Of a stretch of DNA of 10,009 nucleotides, positions 1-6,668 are shown in pieces; position 1 is the first letter of the stretch; the number at the start of each line of letters is the position of its first letter. The notes below the pieces were generated by a model. It searched no databases and was not told the DNA's origin. It saw only the letters and a program-made list of their open reading frames with translations. A program made the position numbers and the translations under genes. The DNA is from an uncultured Planctomycetaceae bacterium (GTDB lineage: Bacteria; Planctomycetota; Planctomycetia; Pirellulales; JACPPG01): contig CAMFLN010000052.1 of NCBI GenBank assembly GCA_945957305.1, forward strand, positions 1 to 10,009, given 5' to 3'.

Positions 1-330
1 GGTGAGTGGCGTACCTTGATCTGCCGGGGGCATTTCGCCACCGCGTACCCGCGCCAACAGCGTGCTCTCACTGGCATTTCCGGGCACGATCGCGGGGCCG
101 CTTTCGCCGCCAGTGAGCAGACCGGCAGAATTGGTCAGAATCAATCCGCCCGCCGGGTCGCTGCCGGCATGGCATCCCAAGCACGATCGCACCAGCAGCG
201 GCGCAATGTGCTTTTCAAAATCGACCGTTGCGGCACTTGGCTCGGCGGCACAATGGCCGACTCGGAGCACGACGAATAACGCCGTGCACCAGATGATTCG
301 CGGTAGATTCGTCACGCACAGCCGAGCCAT
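1..330 (-). CDS. Planctomycete-type cytochrome c domain protein (N-terminal 110 residues, cut by the window edge)
   Basis: The visible 110 residues start with a hydrophobic segment at about residues 9-24 that looks like a signal peptide, ending near a Cys-Ala-Ala-Glu. A cytochrome c-like domain follows: VDFEKHIAPLL at 36-46, the haem-binding CLGCH at 50-54 (CxxCH), a Leu-Gly-Gly rich stretch, GNASES at 84-89 and a GGEMPP at 97-102. That order (FEKHIAPLL, CxxCH, GGLxL, SxLxxRVxGGEMPP) is the pattern of the planctomycete cytochrome C domain (PSCyt1), which is usually followed by DUF1549 and DUF1553 domains in large secreted proteins. Those later domains would lie outside this window, so full identity is inferred. 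The start at 330 is supported by GAGG five bases upstream and by the signal peptide directly after it. Divergent from the PhoD-like gene. Exact electron-transfer or catabolic role is not known for most members. Confidence 0.85.
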   Translation of the reverse strand, partial: MARLCVTNLPRIIWCTALFVVLRVGHCAAEPSAATVDFEKHIAPLLVRSCLGCHAGSDPAGGLILTNSAGLLTGGESGPAIVPGNASESTLLARVRGGEMPPADQGTPLT

Positions 331-634
331 GCGAACCTCGAAGGGCGGGATGCGGGGCAGGCCGCAGGCAAGCACAGGCAGTTCGATGCAAAAAGCAAGC
401 GAACGAGCGCTGCAGCGGCTGGTAATCGAGTGTAACGACGCCGGCAGTCCGGAACAATGTTTTGGCCGGCTGCCGCGTCCCGGCAGCAGGGTTTAAGGCG
501 AACAGCTTGGACCAATTGCCCCTATTTAGTGCGAGCAGCCGACGTTTTAGAATAGCGGCGAGTTATTTGCCGCGTCGCAGGCGCCTCGCCGGAGGGGCCG
601 GGATGCCGCAGCCTCCTTAACATCGCACAGCGCC
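331..634. other. Divergent intergenic region between the cytochrome and PhoD-like genes
   Basis: This 304-bp spacer must hold promoters for both divergent genes. No convincing coding sequence was found; open frames here lack ribosome sites and family features. A possible plus-strand -10 box TAGAAT at 548-553 (5 of 6 to the sigma70 consensus) sits 17 bases after a poor -35 TTTAGT at 525-530, so this promoter is weak evidence only. A 7-bp inverted repeat, CGGCGAG 556-562 with CTCGCCG 585-591, lies in the putative leader of the PhoD-like gene and may be chance. Nothing else recognisable. Confidence 0.4.
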
Positions 635-1702
635 ATGATCTTTCGAAACGTCTCGCTATTTGTGTTTTTGAACGTATCCCTGTTCTGGGTGTCGTCCGCG
701 ATTTCGGCGCCGCAGGAGGGGCAACCACTCTCGCGGATCACTTTCGGCTCGTGCGCGCGTCAAGAAGAGCCGCAACCGATCTGGGAAAAAATCGTGGCCT
801 TGAAGCCCGATGTATTTCTGTTCATCGGCGATAACATCTACGGCGACAGCGAAGACATGAACGTGTTGCGGGCGAAGTATGCCAAGCTCGGCGCAATGCC
901 AGGCTTTCAAAAGCTGCGCGCCACCTGTCCGGTATTGGCCACCTGGGACGACCACGACTACGGCGTCAACGACGGCGGACGTGAATACCCACAGCGCGAC
1001 GCGTCCCAAGAAGTCTTCCTGGACTTTTTCCGCGAACCGCTCAATAGCGAACGCCGCGAACGCCCTGGGGTTTACACGTCGTATGTTTATGGTCCGGAAG
1101 GTAAACGCACCCAGATCATTCTGCTCGACACGCGCTACTTTCGCAGTGCGCTGAAGGCCGCGCCCAAAGGAGACCCGCGCGGGCCCTATCTACCGTCGGA
1201 CGATCCGGAGGCCACTATGCTGGGTGACGCGCAGTGGACTTGGCTGGCCGAGCAGTTGCGCGAGCCCGCCGAACTGCGGATCATCGCTTCGAGCATCCAG
1301 GTTGTGGCCGAGGATCATGGCTGGGAAAAATGGATGACCATGCCGGCTGAGCGCGCCAAGCTCTACAAATTGCTACGCGATACTCAGGCGGCAGGGGTCA
1401 TTATTCTCAGTGGTGATCGCCATTTGGCCGAATTATCGATGATGGATGCGGGCCTGGGCTACCCATTGTATGACCTTACATCGAGCGGTTTGAATTCCGG
1501 AGGGAAACGCTGGCGGGCGTATGAACCGAACCAGCACCGCGTCGGCACGATGAACTGGGGTGATAATTTCGGCATGGTCACGGTCGATTGGTCACAGGCC
1601 GATCCGCAGATTTCGCTGGCGATCTACGACGACGCCGGGGATATCAACATTCAGCGGAAGCTTCGCCTTAGCACGCTGCAACCGGGTGTCATCGGTAAGT
1701 AG
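635..1702 (+). CDS. Secreted PhoD-like metallophosphatase (alkaline phosphatase D family)
   Basis: A 355-residue protein with an N-terminal signal peptide (hydrophobic residues about 7-22, likely cleavage near SAISA at 21-25), so it should act outside the cytoplasmic membrane. The mature part has the PhoD-like metallophosphatase signature: FGSC at 37-40, GDNIYGD at 65-71, WDDHDYG at 104-110, LDTRYFR at 164-170 and SGDRHLAEL at 259-267. The Asp, Asn and His residues in these blocks are the expected metal ligands of the calcineurin-like fold. Family members hydrolyse phosphomonoesters or phosphodiesters; substrate cannot be read from sequence. It lacks the N-terminal immunoglobulin-like domain of Bacillus-type PhoD and is a compact form common in planctomycetes and Bacteroidetes. 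The start lacks a clear Shine-Dalgarno site but gives an immediate signal peptide. The signal peptide contains an imperfect repeat (NVSLFVF then NVSLFWV). Monocistronic as far as visible; phosphate-regulated expression would be plausible but no Pho box was identified. Confidence 0.88.
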   Translation: MIFRNVSLFVFLNVSLFWVSSAISAPQEGQPLSRITFGSCARQEEPQPIWEKIVALKPDVFLFIGDNIYGDSEDMNVLRAKYAKLGAMPGFQKLRATCPVLATWDDHDYGVNDGGREYPQRDASQEVFLDFFREPLNSERRERPGVYTSYVYGPEGKRTQIILLDTRYFRSALKAAPKGDPRGPYLPSDDPEATMLGDAQWTWLAEQLREPAELRIIASSIQVVAEDHGWEKWMTMPAERAKLYKLLRDTQAAGVIILSGDRHLAELSMMDAGLGYPLYDLTSSGLNSGGKRWRAYEPNQHRVGTMNWGDNFGMVTVDWSQADPQISLAIYDDAGDINIQRKLRLSTLQPGVIGK

Positions 1703-1895
1703 CTCTCGCACAGCCCGTGCATTCCCTGCGAGCTAGCACAGGGTTGGGATTTCTCGAATTCCACCTGCCAGCTATGATTCGCCCCCGACCTGCGCTCGCG
1801 CACTCCAGTCCAGTGGACGCGCTGGAATGCTGTCCGCCGCAATCGTGCATCGAGCCGGGATGGCAATAGCGATAGTCCCTGCCGAAGGATCACGG

Positions 1896-3185
1896 ATGCG
1901 CATTTGCTTGTATACCGAGACCGCCCTGCCAAAGATCGGCGGCCAGGAACTGGTAGTCGATGCGCTGGCCCGCGAGTTTCTCGCCTTGGGGCATGAACCG
2001 CTGGTGCTGGCGCCGGCCCCCAGGACCGTGCGCACGGCCGATCACACGCTTCCTTACCCGGTGATCCGTCACCCACGGTTTATTTCCACGCGGCACATGC
2101 TGGCGTGGTACACGTGGTGGCTGCGGCGTGCGGCGCGGCGGAACAAAGTCGACGTATTGCATTGCCACTCGATTTACCCCTGCGGTTATCTCGCGGCATT
2201 GTGCCGGGAAAAGCTGCAGTTGCCGACAGTTATTACCAGCCACGGCGGCGACGTGAATTTCCAGGGACGGCGGCTCATGAAGCCGGGCTTTCCGGCTCGC
2301 TATGCGCGCAGTCTCGCGGCCGCCGACGCCTTGATCTCGATCAGCAAATTCACCACCGAGGGGTTTCAGCGACTTTACCCCGCCGCCGCGAACAAGATGG
2401 AAACCATTCCCAACGGCGTGCACTTGGCGCCGCTGCGTACGGTCGTGGCGCGGCCGCCAGGACTCGATCCGGCCATTAAGCCCGGGCGGTATTTTTTGTT
2501 CCTGGGGCGATTGAACCTGCGCAAGGGGGTGGACGTCCTGGTCGATGCGCTGGCGCAAGTTCCGGCCGGCGGCCCCGCAGAACTAGTGATCGCCGGCGAC
2601 GGTGATGAGCGTGCCAAACTGGTCGAACAATGCGCCCAGCGCGGACTGAGCGATCGTGTCCGCTTTGTCGGCGCTGTGGCGGGCGAAACCAAGAGTTGGT
2701 TACTGCAAAACGCTCGATTCGTGGTCATTCCGTCGCGCGTGTGGGAAGCCTTTCCTCTGGTGGTGCTGGAAGCTTTTGCCGCGGGCAAACCCGTCATCGG
2801 CACGCGTATTCCCGGCCTGGCGGATCTGATCGAGGATCGCGCCAACGGACTGCTTGTTCCCTCGGAATCGCCGGCCGCATTGGCCCAAGCGATTCAGTTC
2901 CTTCGCGACGACGGGCAGGCCGCCGCAAGCTACGGCGCGCAGTCCCTGCGCATTGTGCAGCATTTCGACTGGCGATTCATTGCGCAGCGCCACTTGGAAC
3001 TGTATGAGACACTCGTGTTGCGGCGCACGAACGAAGGCCGCCTGACACATCCGCGACGGGAAGCTTCCTTCGGCGAAAGGATCCTCGACGCAACTCAACT
3101 TCCGTCGCCGGAGACACATTGGTCATGCGAATCCTCGTTACCGGCGGAGCCGGTTACATCGGAAGCCACGCCGTTCGAATCCTGA
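1896..3185 (+). CDS. Glycosyltransferase family 4 (GT-B fold)
   Basis: A 429-residue cytoplasmic or membrane-associated glycosyltransferase that would transfer a sugar from an activated nucleotide donor. The N-terminal acceptor half begins with MRICLYTETALPKIGGQE, with the glycine loop at 14-16, and includes HCHSIY at 89-94 and SHGGDV at 115-120. The donor-binding half starts at FLFLGRLNLRKGVDVL (200-215), followed by AGDGDER at 233-239 and the EX7E motif with Glu284 and Glu292 in WEAFPLVVLEA, typical of retaining GT4 enzymes. The start at 1896 is preferred over in-frame upstream starts at 1827 and 1860 because GAAGGA lies six bases before it and the fold's first strand begins right there. 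The last 50 or so residues (from about 378) are polar, look dispensable and overlap galE by 61 bp in another frame. With galE it likely forms an operon for exopolysaccharide, lipopolysaccharide or protein glycosylation. The exact sugar is unknown. A TATGAT at 1773-1778 might be a -10 box, but no good -35 fits. Confidence 0.88.
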   Translation: MRICLYTETALPKIGGQELVVDALAREFLALGHEPLVLAPAPRTVRTADHTLPYPVIRHPRFISTRHMLAWYTWWLRRAARRNKVDVLHCHSIYPCGYLAALCREKLQLPTVITSHGGDVNFQGRRLMKPGFPARYARSLAAADALISISKFTTEGFQRLYPAAANKMETIPNGVHLAPLRTVVARPPGLDPAIKPGRYFLFLGRLNLRKGVDVLVDALAQVPAGGPAELVIAGDGDERAKLVEQCAQRGLSDRVRFVGAVAGETKSWLLQNARFVVIPSRVWEAFPLVVLEAFAAGKPVIGTRIPGLADLIEDRANGLLVPSESPAALAQAIQFLRDDGQAAASYGAQSLRIVQHFDWRFIAQRHLELYETLVLRRTNEGRLTHPRREASFGERILDATQLPSPETHWSCESSLPAEPVTSEATPFES

Positions 3186-4147
3186 TGCGCGCCGGACACG
3201 AGGTGTGGTGCTACGACAATCTCTCGACCGGTCATCGACAGGCGGTCCCCTCCGGACGACTGATCGTCGGTGACCTGATGGATCGAGTGCTTCTCGAAGC
3301 GACTCTGCGCGAGCGACGCATCGACGCGGTCATGCATTTCGCCGCGTTTTCGCTGGTCGGCGAATCGGTGAGCAATCCCGGGCTGTACTACCAGAACAAC
3401 CTGGCCGGCAGTTTGTCGCTGCTCGAAGCGATGCGGGCTGCCAACGTGACGCGCCTCGTGTTTTCGAGCACTACGGCGACCTATGGGAATCCGGCGCGAG
3501 TGCCGATTTCGGAAGACACGCCGCAGCGGCCGATCAATCCTTATGGATTCACCAAGCTGGCGGTCGAGCAGGCGTTGGCCGACTACGCCCAGGCGTACGG
3601 TTTTGCGTACGCCGCGCTACGCTACTTCAACGCAGCAGGAGCGAGTCCCGACGGCGCGATCGGCGAGGACCACGCACCCGAGACGCACTTAATACCGCTG
3701 GTGCTGCAGGCCGCGCTGGGGCAGCGCGCGGCGGTCCACATCTTCGGCGAAGATTATCCCACGCCCGACGGCACGTGCATTCGCGATTACATCCACGTCG
3801 ATGACCTGGGGCAAGCGCACCTGCAAGCCATCGAGCGCTTGGTCCCCGGCGATGGCCTGTTGTGCAACCTGGGCATCGGTCGCGGTTACAGCGTGCGCGA
3901 AGTGATTGACGCCTGCCAGCGCGTCACCGGTCGCGAAATTCGCGTCGCAGTCGGCCCACGACGGGCGGGCGACCCAACGCAACTCGTGGCGGATGCATCG
4001 CGGGCGCGACAACTGCTCGACTGGCAGCCGGCTTATACAAGTCTCGAACAGATAGTCGACACAGCCTGGCAATGGCATCGCAACCATCCGCATGGCTATC
4101 AAACCGAGCGGACCGCACGAAGCAACGCTGTACCTCAAGCGGCGTAA
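3125..4147 (+). CDS. galE: UDP-glucose 4-epimerase GalE
   Basis: A 340-residue extended short-chain dehydrogenase/reductase that interconverts UDP-glucose and UDP-galactose with tightly bound NAD. Visible landmarks are the NAD-binding GGAGYIGSH at 7-15, DNLSTGH at 31-37, HFAAFSLVGES at 71-81, SSTTATYG at 114-121, the catalytic Tyr140 and Lys144 in YGFTK, LRYFNAAGA at 165-173 and IRDYIHVDDL at 219-228. The catalytic Ser/Thr appears to be Thr116. By alignment to the E. coli enzyme, the sugar-pocket gate tyrosine (Tyr299) corresponds to about Leu288 in the GDPTQLVAD stretch, as in many non-enteric GalE proteins, so use of N-acetylated substrates cannot be excluded. Length is normal for the family. 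ATG at 3125 is chosen because the conserved first strand MRILVTGG begins there; a TTG two codons earlier is possible. A GGAGA lies 10 bases before the ATG. It starts inside the preceding glycosyltransferase gene, suggesting translational coupling and supply of UDP-galactose or a related donor to it. Confidence 0.95.
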   Translation: MRILVTGGAGYIGSHAVRILMRAGHEVWCYDNLSTGHRQAVPSGRLIVGDLMDRVLLEATLRERRIDAVMHFAAFSLVGESVSNPGLYYQNNLAGSLSLLEAMRAANVTRLVFSSTTATYGNPARVPISEDTPQRPINPYGFTKLAVEQALADYAQAYGFAYAALRYFNAAGASPDGAIGEDHAPETHLIPLVLQAALGQRAAVHIFGEDYPTPDGTCIRDYIHVDDLGQAHLQAIERLVPGDGLLCNLGIGRGYSVREVIDACQRVTGREIRVAVGPRRAGDPTQLVADASRARQLLDWQPAYTSLEQIVDTAWQWHRNHPHGYQTERTARSNAVPQAA

Positions 4148-4177
4148 GGCCATTCGCTCGGCGAGCAGCAACGCTGT
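4121..4177. repeat. Short direct repeat at the galE 3' end
   Basis: The 11-base sequence AGCAACGCTGT occurs at 4121-4131, inside the last codons of galE, and again at 4167-4177, just before the stop codon of the convergent oxidoreductase gene. The copies are 46 bases apart. A small local duplication at the junction of two convergent genes is possible, but a single repeat of this size could also be chance. No intrinsic terminator with a T-run was found in the 32-bp gap between the two genes. Confidence 0.35.
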
Positions 4178-4179
4178 TA

Positions 4180-5637
4180 CTAGACGACCTTCTCCGGCAC
4201 GACGAACGGTGCGCGATAGTTGCGTGTCAGCAGCGCGATTGCCTCGGTATCGCCGGGGATCGTCTCCTGAGTTGCATCGACCGCCAGCTTGCGACCCAAG
4301 CGATACTTCAAGCCGTCGAGTGGGATGGAATTCGTCTGCGACAGGTACTCTTCCATGCGTTCCAGCGACTCGTAGGCATCCATGTTGTCGCCGAAGGCCT
4401 TGGTGCGCGGATTGAACGGCGCCTCCTCGCCCAGCCGATACGACATGTTCGCCAGGTGGCACAGGGCGCTCGAATAATGCCCTTCCAGGATGTCGGCATT
4501 CAGGTCCGATTGCTGGCGGCTGCGCACCGCGGCGATGAAGTTCTGGAAATGTCCGCCACCGGGACCACGCGGAGCGCTGGCGATCGGCTGCGCTTCGTCG
4601 CTTCCCTTGGGGTAAAACTTCCCTTCGGTGACGATACCCCCTTCGCAATGGAAGAGATTGCCAATCTTTTCATGGTGGTATTCCGGTGTGCGAAGTCCGC
4701 GCACTTCGAAAATCAATTGCGACTCGCCGAAGTCCATGATCGCGATCTGAGAATTCGGCGTCTCGCCCTGATCCTCGTAGCCAAAGCGACCGCCCAGGCT
4801 GATGACGCTCTTGGGTAACGTGGCGCCGGGAATTCCCCACCGCGCGATATCCATCTGGTGCACGCCCTGGTTGCCGATATCGCCGTTGCCGGTGTCCCAG
4901 AACCAGTGCCAGTTGTACGGCACCAGGTTCTTATGAAAGGACTGCTGCGGCGCTGGTCCCAGCCAGAGATTGAAATCCAGTTGCTCCGGCGGATCAGACG
5001 GCTGTTGAAAGCGAATCGTGCCGCGGGGCTTGTAACACAGCCCGCGTGATACCAGCAACTTGCCCGCCGCGCCGCTCTTGATGAATTCCACGGCGCCGGC
5101 CCAACCGCTGCTCGAACGGCTTTGGGTGCCGTGCTGCACGATGCGATTGTGTTTGCGGGCTGTCTCCACCGCGATGCGCCCTTCATGCACGTTATGGCTG
5201 GCAGGCTTTTCGCAATAAACATCCTTGCCCGCCTGGCATGCCCAGATGGTCATCAGCGAATGCCAGTGGTTGGGCGCGGCGATCGTGATGGCGTCGACAT
5301 TCGGATCGTCGAGCACCTGGCGAATATCTTTGACATATTGCGGCGCGACGCCAGTGGCCGACTTGATCGTCTCGGCATGCGAAGGTCCGCCCAAGCGCGA
5401 ACCCCAGGTCCGCGTATCGGGATCGACCAGATACGTGATTTGCACGTTTTCCATCTTCGAGAACTGCTTGACGTGCTCGCCGCCGCGACCATTCAAGCCG
5501 GCAATCGCGATACGAATCGTATCGTTGGCTCCCCGCACGCGGCCCGATGACTTTGTGCCAGCAATCGCAAAAGCAGACACGCCCGAAGCGGCAAGCGCCG
5601 ATTGCTTCAGGAACGTACGACGAGTGGCGCGCGACAT
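4180..5637 (-). CDS. Tat-exported Gfo/Idh/MocA family oxidoreductase
   Basis: A 485-residue NAD(P)-dependent oxidoreductase. The N-terminus carries a twin-arginine signal with RRTFLK at 6-11 and a hydrophobic stretch ending near AIAG at 24-27, so it should be exported folded, with its cofactor. The Rossmann domain follows with IAIAGLNGRGGEH at 43-55 and VDPD at 71-74. AAPNHWH at 120-126 and the family hallmark EKP at 143-145 are present. The C-terminal domain has DIGNQGVHQMDIARW at 253-267, where the histidine and aspartate lie in the usual substrate pocket. Members oxidise or reduce sugars, inositols or related polyols, and planctomycetes carry very many exported paralogues, often used in polysaccharide breakdown; the actual substrate here is unknown. 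Start supported by AAAGG eight bases upstream and by the Tat motif. Single gene, convergent with galE and divergent from csrA, with about 430 bp of spacer upstream. Confidence 0.92.
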   Translation of the reverse strand: MSRATRRTFLKQSALAASGVSAFAIAGTKSSGRVRGANDTIRIAIAGLNGRGGEHVKQFSKMENVQITYLVDPDTRTWGSRLGGPSHAETIKSATGVAPQYVKDIRQVLDDPNVDAITIAAPNHWHSLMTIWACQAGKDVYCEKPASHNVHEGRIAVETARKHNRIVQHGTQSRSSSGWAGAVEFIKSGAAGKLLVSRGLCYKPRGTIRFQQPSDPPEQLDFNLWLGPAPQQSFHKNLVPYNWHWFWDTGNGDIGNQGVHQMDIARWGIPGATLPKSVISLGGRFGYEDQGETPNSQIAIMDFGESQLIFEVRGLRTPEYHHEKIGNLFHCEGGIVTEGKFYPKGSDEAQPIASAPRGPGGGHFQNFIAAVRSRQQSDLNADILEGHYSSALCHLANMSYRLGEEAPFNPRTKAFGDNMDAYESLERMEEYLSQTNSIPLDGLKYRLGRKLAVDATQETIPGDTEAIALLTRNYRAPFVVPEKVV

Positions 5638-6065
5638 GGAGAATGCCTTTCGTTCTCAGGTGGGAGGCATGCCGCCGCTCTGCCGCAGGAGGGCAGTAGG
5701 ACGGCGCCAAAGACTTATCCGGTAGGAATGGGTTGACCCGCGTTCCAAACCGGCGGTGGGCTAAGGCATTAGGCTAACCGGCAAGTTGAATGCCCGCAAC
5801 TCTTTGGCTCTCCGGCGGATCCCCGCGGCAGGCCAGGAGCCCACCGGCCGGCGCTTCCGCGGGGTGGCGGGTGTTACAGCACCGGAATTCGCTGGCCCAG
5901 GCCGACGGAATCGCAGGATTCTGACTGCGCAAACGGCCTAAGCGATTTTTGGCTCTTCGCTCACTAAACGCTCATGGCTGTCGGCTATCGTTGTCGCGGC
6001 GTCGCTTACGTCTCGGCCCCTTTCGATTCTTCGGAATTGCATCCCCAACTCGCAGGGAGTGAGCC
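5638..6065. other. Long divergent spacer between the oxidoreductase and csrA
   Basis: This 428-bp spacer has no supportable protein gene. Minus-strand bases near 5646-5650 give the ribosome site of the oxidoreductase. The plus-strand end carries the csrA ribosome site AGGGAG at 6054-6059, six bases before the ATG. Its central part (5821-5950) is rich in inverted repeats and is listed separately. A 9-base direct repeat TTTGGCTCT at 5803-5811 and 5948-5956 brackets that part. No convincing sigma70 promoter pair was found for either gene. Confidence 0.5.
5821..5950 (+). ncRNA. Candidate structured RNA or csrA leader element
   Basis: Several stems can be drawn in order. Stem A is a perfect 8-bp pairing of CCCCGCGG (5821-5828) with CCGCGGGG (5857-5864). 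Stem B is GGTGT (5870-5874) with GCACC (5879-5883) around a TACA loop, including one T-G pair. Stem C is a perfect 6-bp AGGCCG (5899-5904) with CGGCCT (5934-5939), and it encloses stem D, CGCAG (5912-5916) with CTGCG (5925-5929). A run of five T follows at 5946-5950. This could be a small RNA, a structured csrA leader, or with stems C and D plus the T-run a non-standard terminator. GGA triplets lie near the stems at 5884, 5907 and 5916, which matter because CsrA binds GGA, but their number is not above chance. Strand is assumed from csrA. No known RNA family is recognised. Confidence 0.3.
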
Positions 6066-6263
6066 ATGCTGGTGCTAACCAGAAAAACAGGGCAAGCGAT
6101 TCGGATTGGTGAAACCGTAACGATCACCGTCGTCCAGCTCTCGCGTGGGCGCGTGCGGGTTGGTGTCACGGCCCCCACGGAGACCACGGTGCACCGCGGC
6201 GAGATCTACGAGCGGATTCAGCAAGAAATGAATTCCGCGCCCGCGTGCACAACGGATGAATGA
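6066..6263 (+). CDS. csrA: Carbon storage regulator CsrA (RsmA), RNA-binding translational regulator
   Basis: A 65-residue protein of normal CsrA length starting MLVLTRKTGQAIRIG. CsrA is a small dimeric RNA-binding protein that attaches to GGA motifs, usually at ribosome binding sites, and changes translation or stability of the messenger. The key RNA-contact positions known in E. coli CsrA are present: Leu4, Arg6, Val42 and Arg44 (in TVHRGEIYERI); Arg7 is a conservative Lys. GVTAP at 33-37 matches the conserved GVxAP. The ribosome site AGGGAG lies six bases before the ATG and itself contains GGA, so CsrA could control its own translation, as in other bacteria (inference). It stands alone, without the fliW or flagellar genes that often accompany csrA in bacteria of this type. 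A 5-bp hairpin TTGCC (6265-6269)/GGCAA (6274-6278) follows the stop directly but lacks a T-run. Confidence 0.96.
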   Translation: MLVLTRKTGQAIRIGETVTITVVQLSRGRVRVGVTAPTETTVHRGEIYERIQQEMNSAPACTTDE

Positions 6264-6459
6264 ATTGCCAGCCGGCAAGTCTGTCAGTACGCAGATGACC
6301 TCGCGCGGCGACGTGAATGCATCGCCAGCTTGAAGGATTTTGCCGTGATCTGCGGCGAGTTTACCGGTCGTGCGGATTGCACTGGCATCAAGTTCCGGTC
6401 GTACTAGGGCGAATCACCCAATCACCTGCGGAAGCATTGCCCGCGCGAATGCGCAACTC

Positions 6460-6487
6460 TTGATCGCCTTGCAATTGCTGTTAGATT
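6460..6487 (+). promoter_or_regulatory. Possible sigma70-like promoter upstream of the structured element
   Basis: TTGATC at 6460-6465 (4 of 6 to the -35 consensus) and TAGATT at 6482-6487 (4 of 6 to the -10 consensus) are separated by 16 bases. Transcription would begin near 6494, about 25 bases before the outer stem at 6519, and would place the structured element in the leader of the gene at 6669. Both boxes are imperfect and planctomycete promoters are not well defined, so this is tentative. Confidence 0.22.
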
Positions 6488-6518
6488 GAAATTTCCAAGA
6501 CGTGTTTCAAAAGTTCAA

Positions 6519-6597
6519 CGTCGCACCGCCCGTGTGTCATTGGTGACACGCACCAACAACATCGTTGGGGCATTGCCACCAAGTTGGCGGTGCGATG
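6519..6597 (+). ncRNA. Candidate structured RNA: three-way junction upstream of a hypothetical gene
   Basis: The segment closes on itself. The outer stem pairs 6519-6530 (CGTCGCACCGCC) with 6586-6597 (GGCGGTGCGATG) over 12 base pairs, one of them G-T. One base inside, GTGTGTCA (6532-6539) and TGACACGC (6544-6551) form an 8-bp hairpin with a TTGG loop. A second arm, TTGGGGC (6565-6571) with GCC-A-CCAA (6575-6582), gives 7 bp with one bulged A and an ATT loop. An alternative pairing, CCAAC 6553-6557 with either GTTGG 6564-6568 or GTTGG 6583-6587, competes with the second arm or the outer stem, so a switch between two folds is conceivable. The two non-Watson-Crick pairs are G-U on the plus strand and would be A-C on the minus strand, which mildly favours plus. 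It ends 71 bases before the next start codon. I do not recognise a known riboswitch or small RNA family. Could alternatively be a DNA-level operator. Confidence 0.45.
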
Positions 6598-6668
6598 ATG
6601 TGTAACCGCGAAACGCGTTCGCCTGACACGATCCGCATCTCAAGAGCGCTGGTGGGGCCATCCACACT

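Larger units (their letters stand above)
6264..6668. other. Intergenic region between csrA and the hypothetical gene
   Basis: About 405 bp with no supportable protein gene. The first 190 bases show nothing beyond the small hairpin after csrA and an 8-base direct repeat CCGGTCGT at 6364-6371 and 6395-6402, which may be chance. The second half holds a possible promoter and a strongly self-complementary segment, both listed separately. The last 70 bases before the hypothetical gene contain only a weak purine-rich ribosome site. Confidence 0.5.

Noticed and set aside
62..496. Open frame on the plus strand across the left gene start
   Set aside because: It lies opposite the cytochrome c gene, has no family features and no ribosome site; it is a shadow of the minus-strand gene and the divergent spacer.
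1701..1734. Inverted repeat AGCT(CT)CGCA with TGCGAGCT at the end of the PhoD-like gene, as a terminator
   Set aside because: It has a two-base bulge, overlaps the stop codon and lacks any T-run, so it does not qualify as an intrinsic terminator.
4072..4818. 248-codon plus-strand frame opposite the Gfo/Idh/MocA gene
   Set aside because: The minus strand carries a full Gfo/Idh/MocA oxidoreductase with recognisable motifs throughout; the plus frame is antisense to it.
5803..5956. 9-base direct repeat TTTGGCTCT flanking the element upstream of csrA, as target-site duplication of a miniature transposon
   Set aside because: Repeats of this size at this distance are expected by chance in 10 kb, and there are no terminal inverted repeats at the boundaries.
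5638..6065. Excess of CsrA-binding GGA motifs in the spacer
   Set aside because: The count of about seven is close to that expected for this base composition, so it is not evidence for CsrA binding by itself.
6265..6278. Hairpin TTGCC/GGCAA right after csrA as a terminator
   Set aside because: Only five base pairs and no T-run follow; at most a weak signal.
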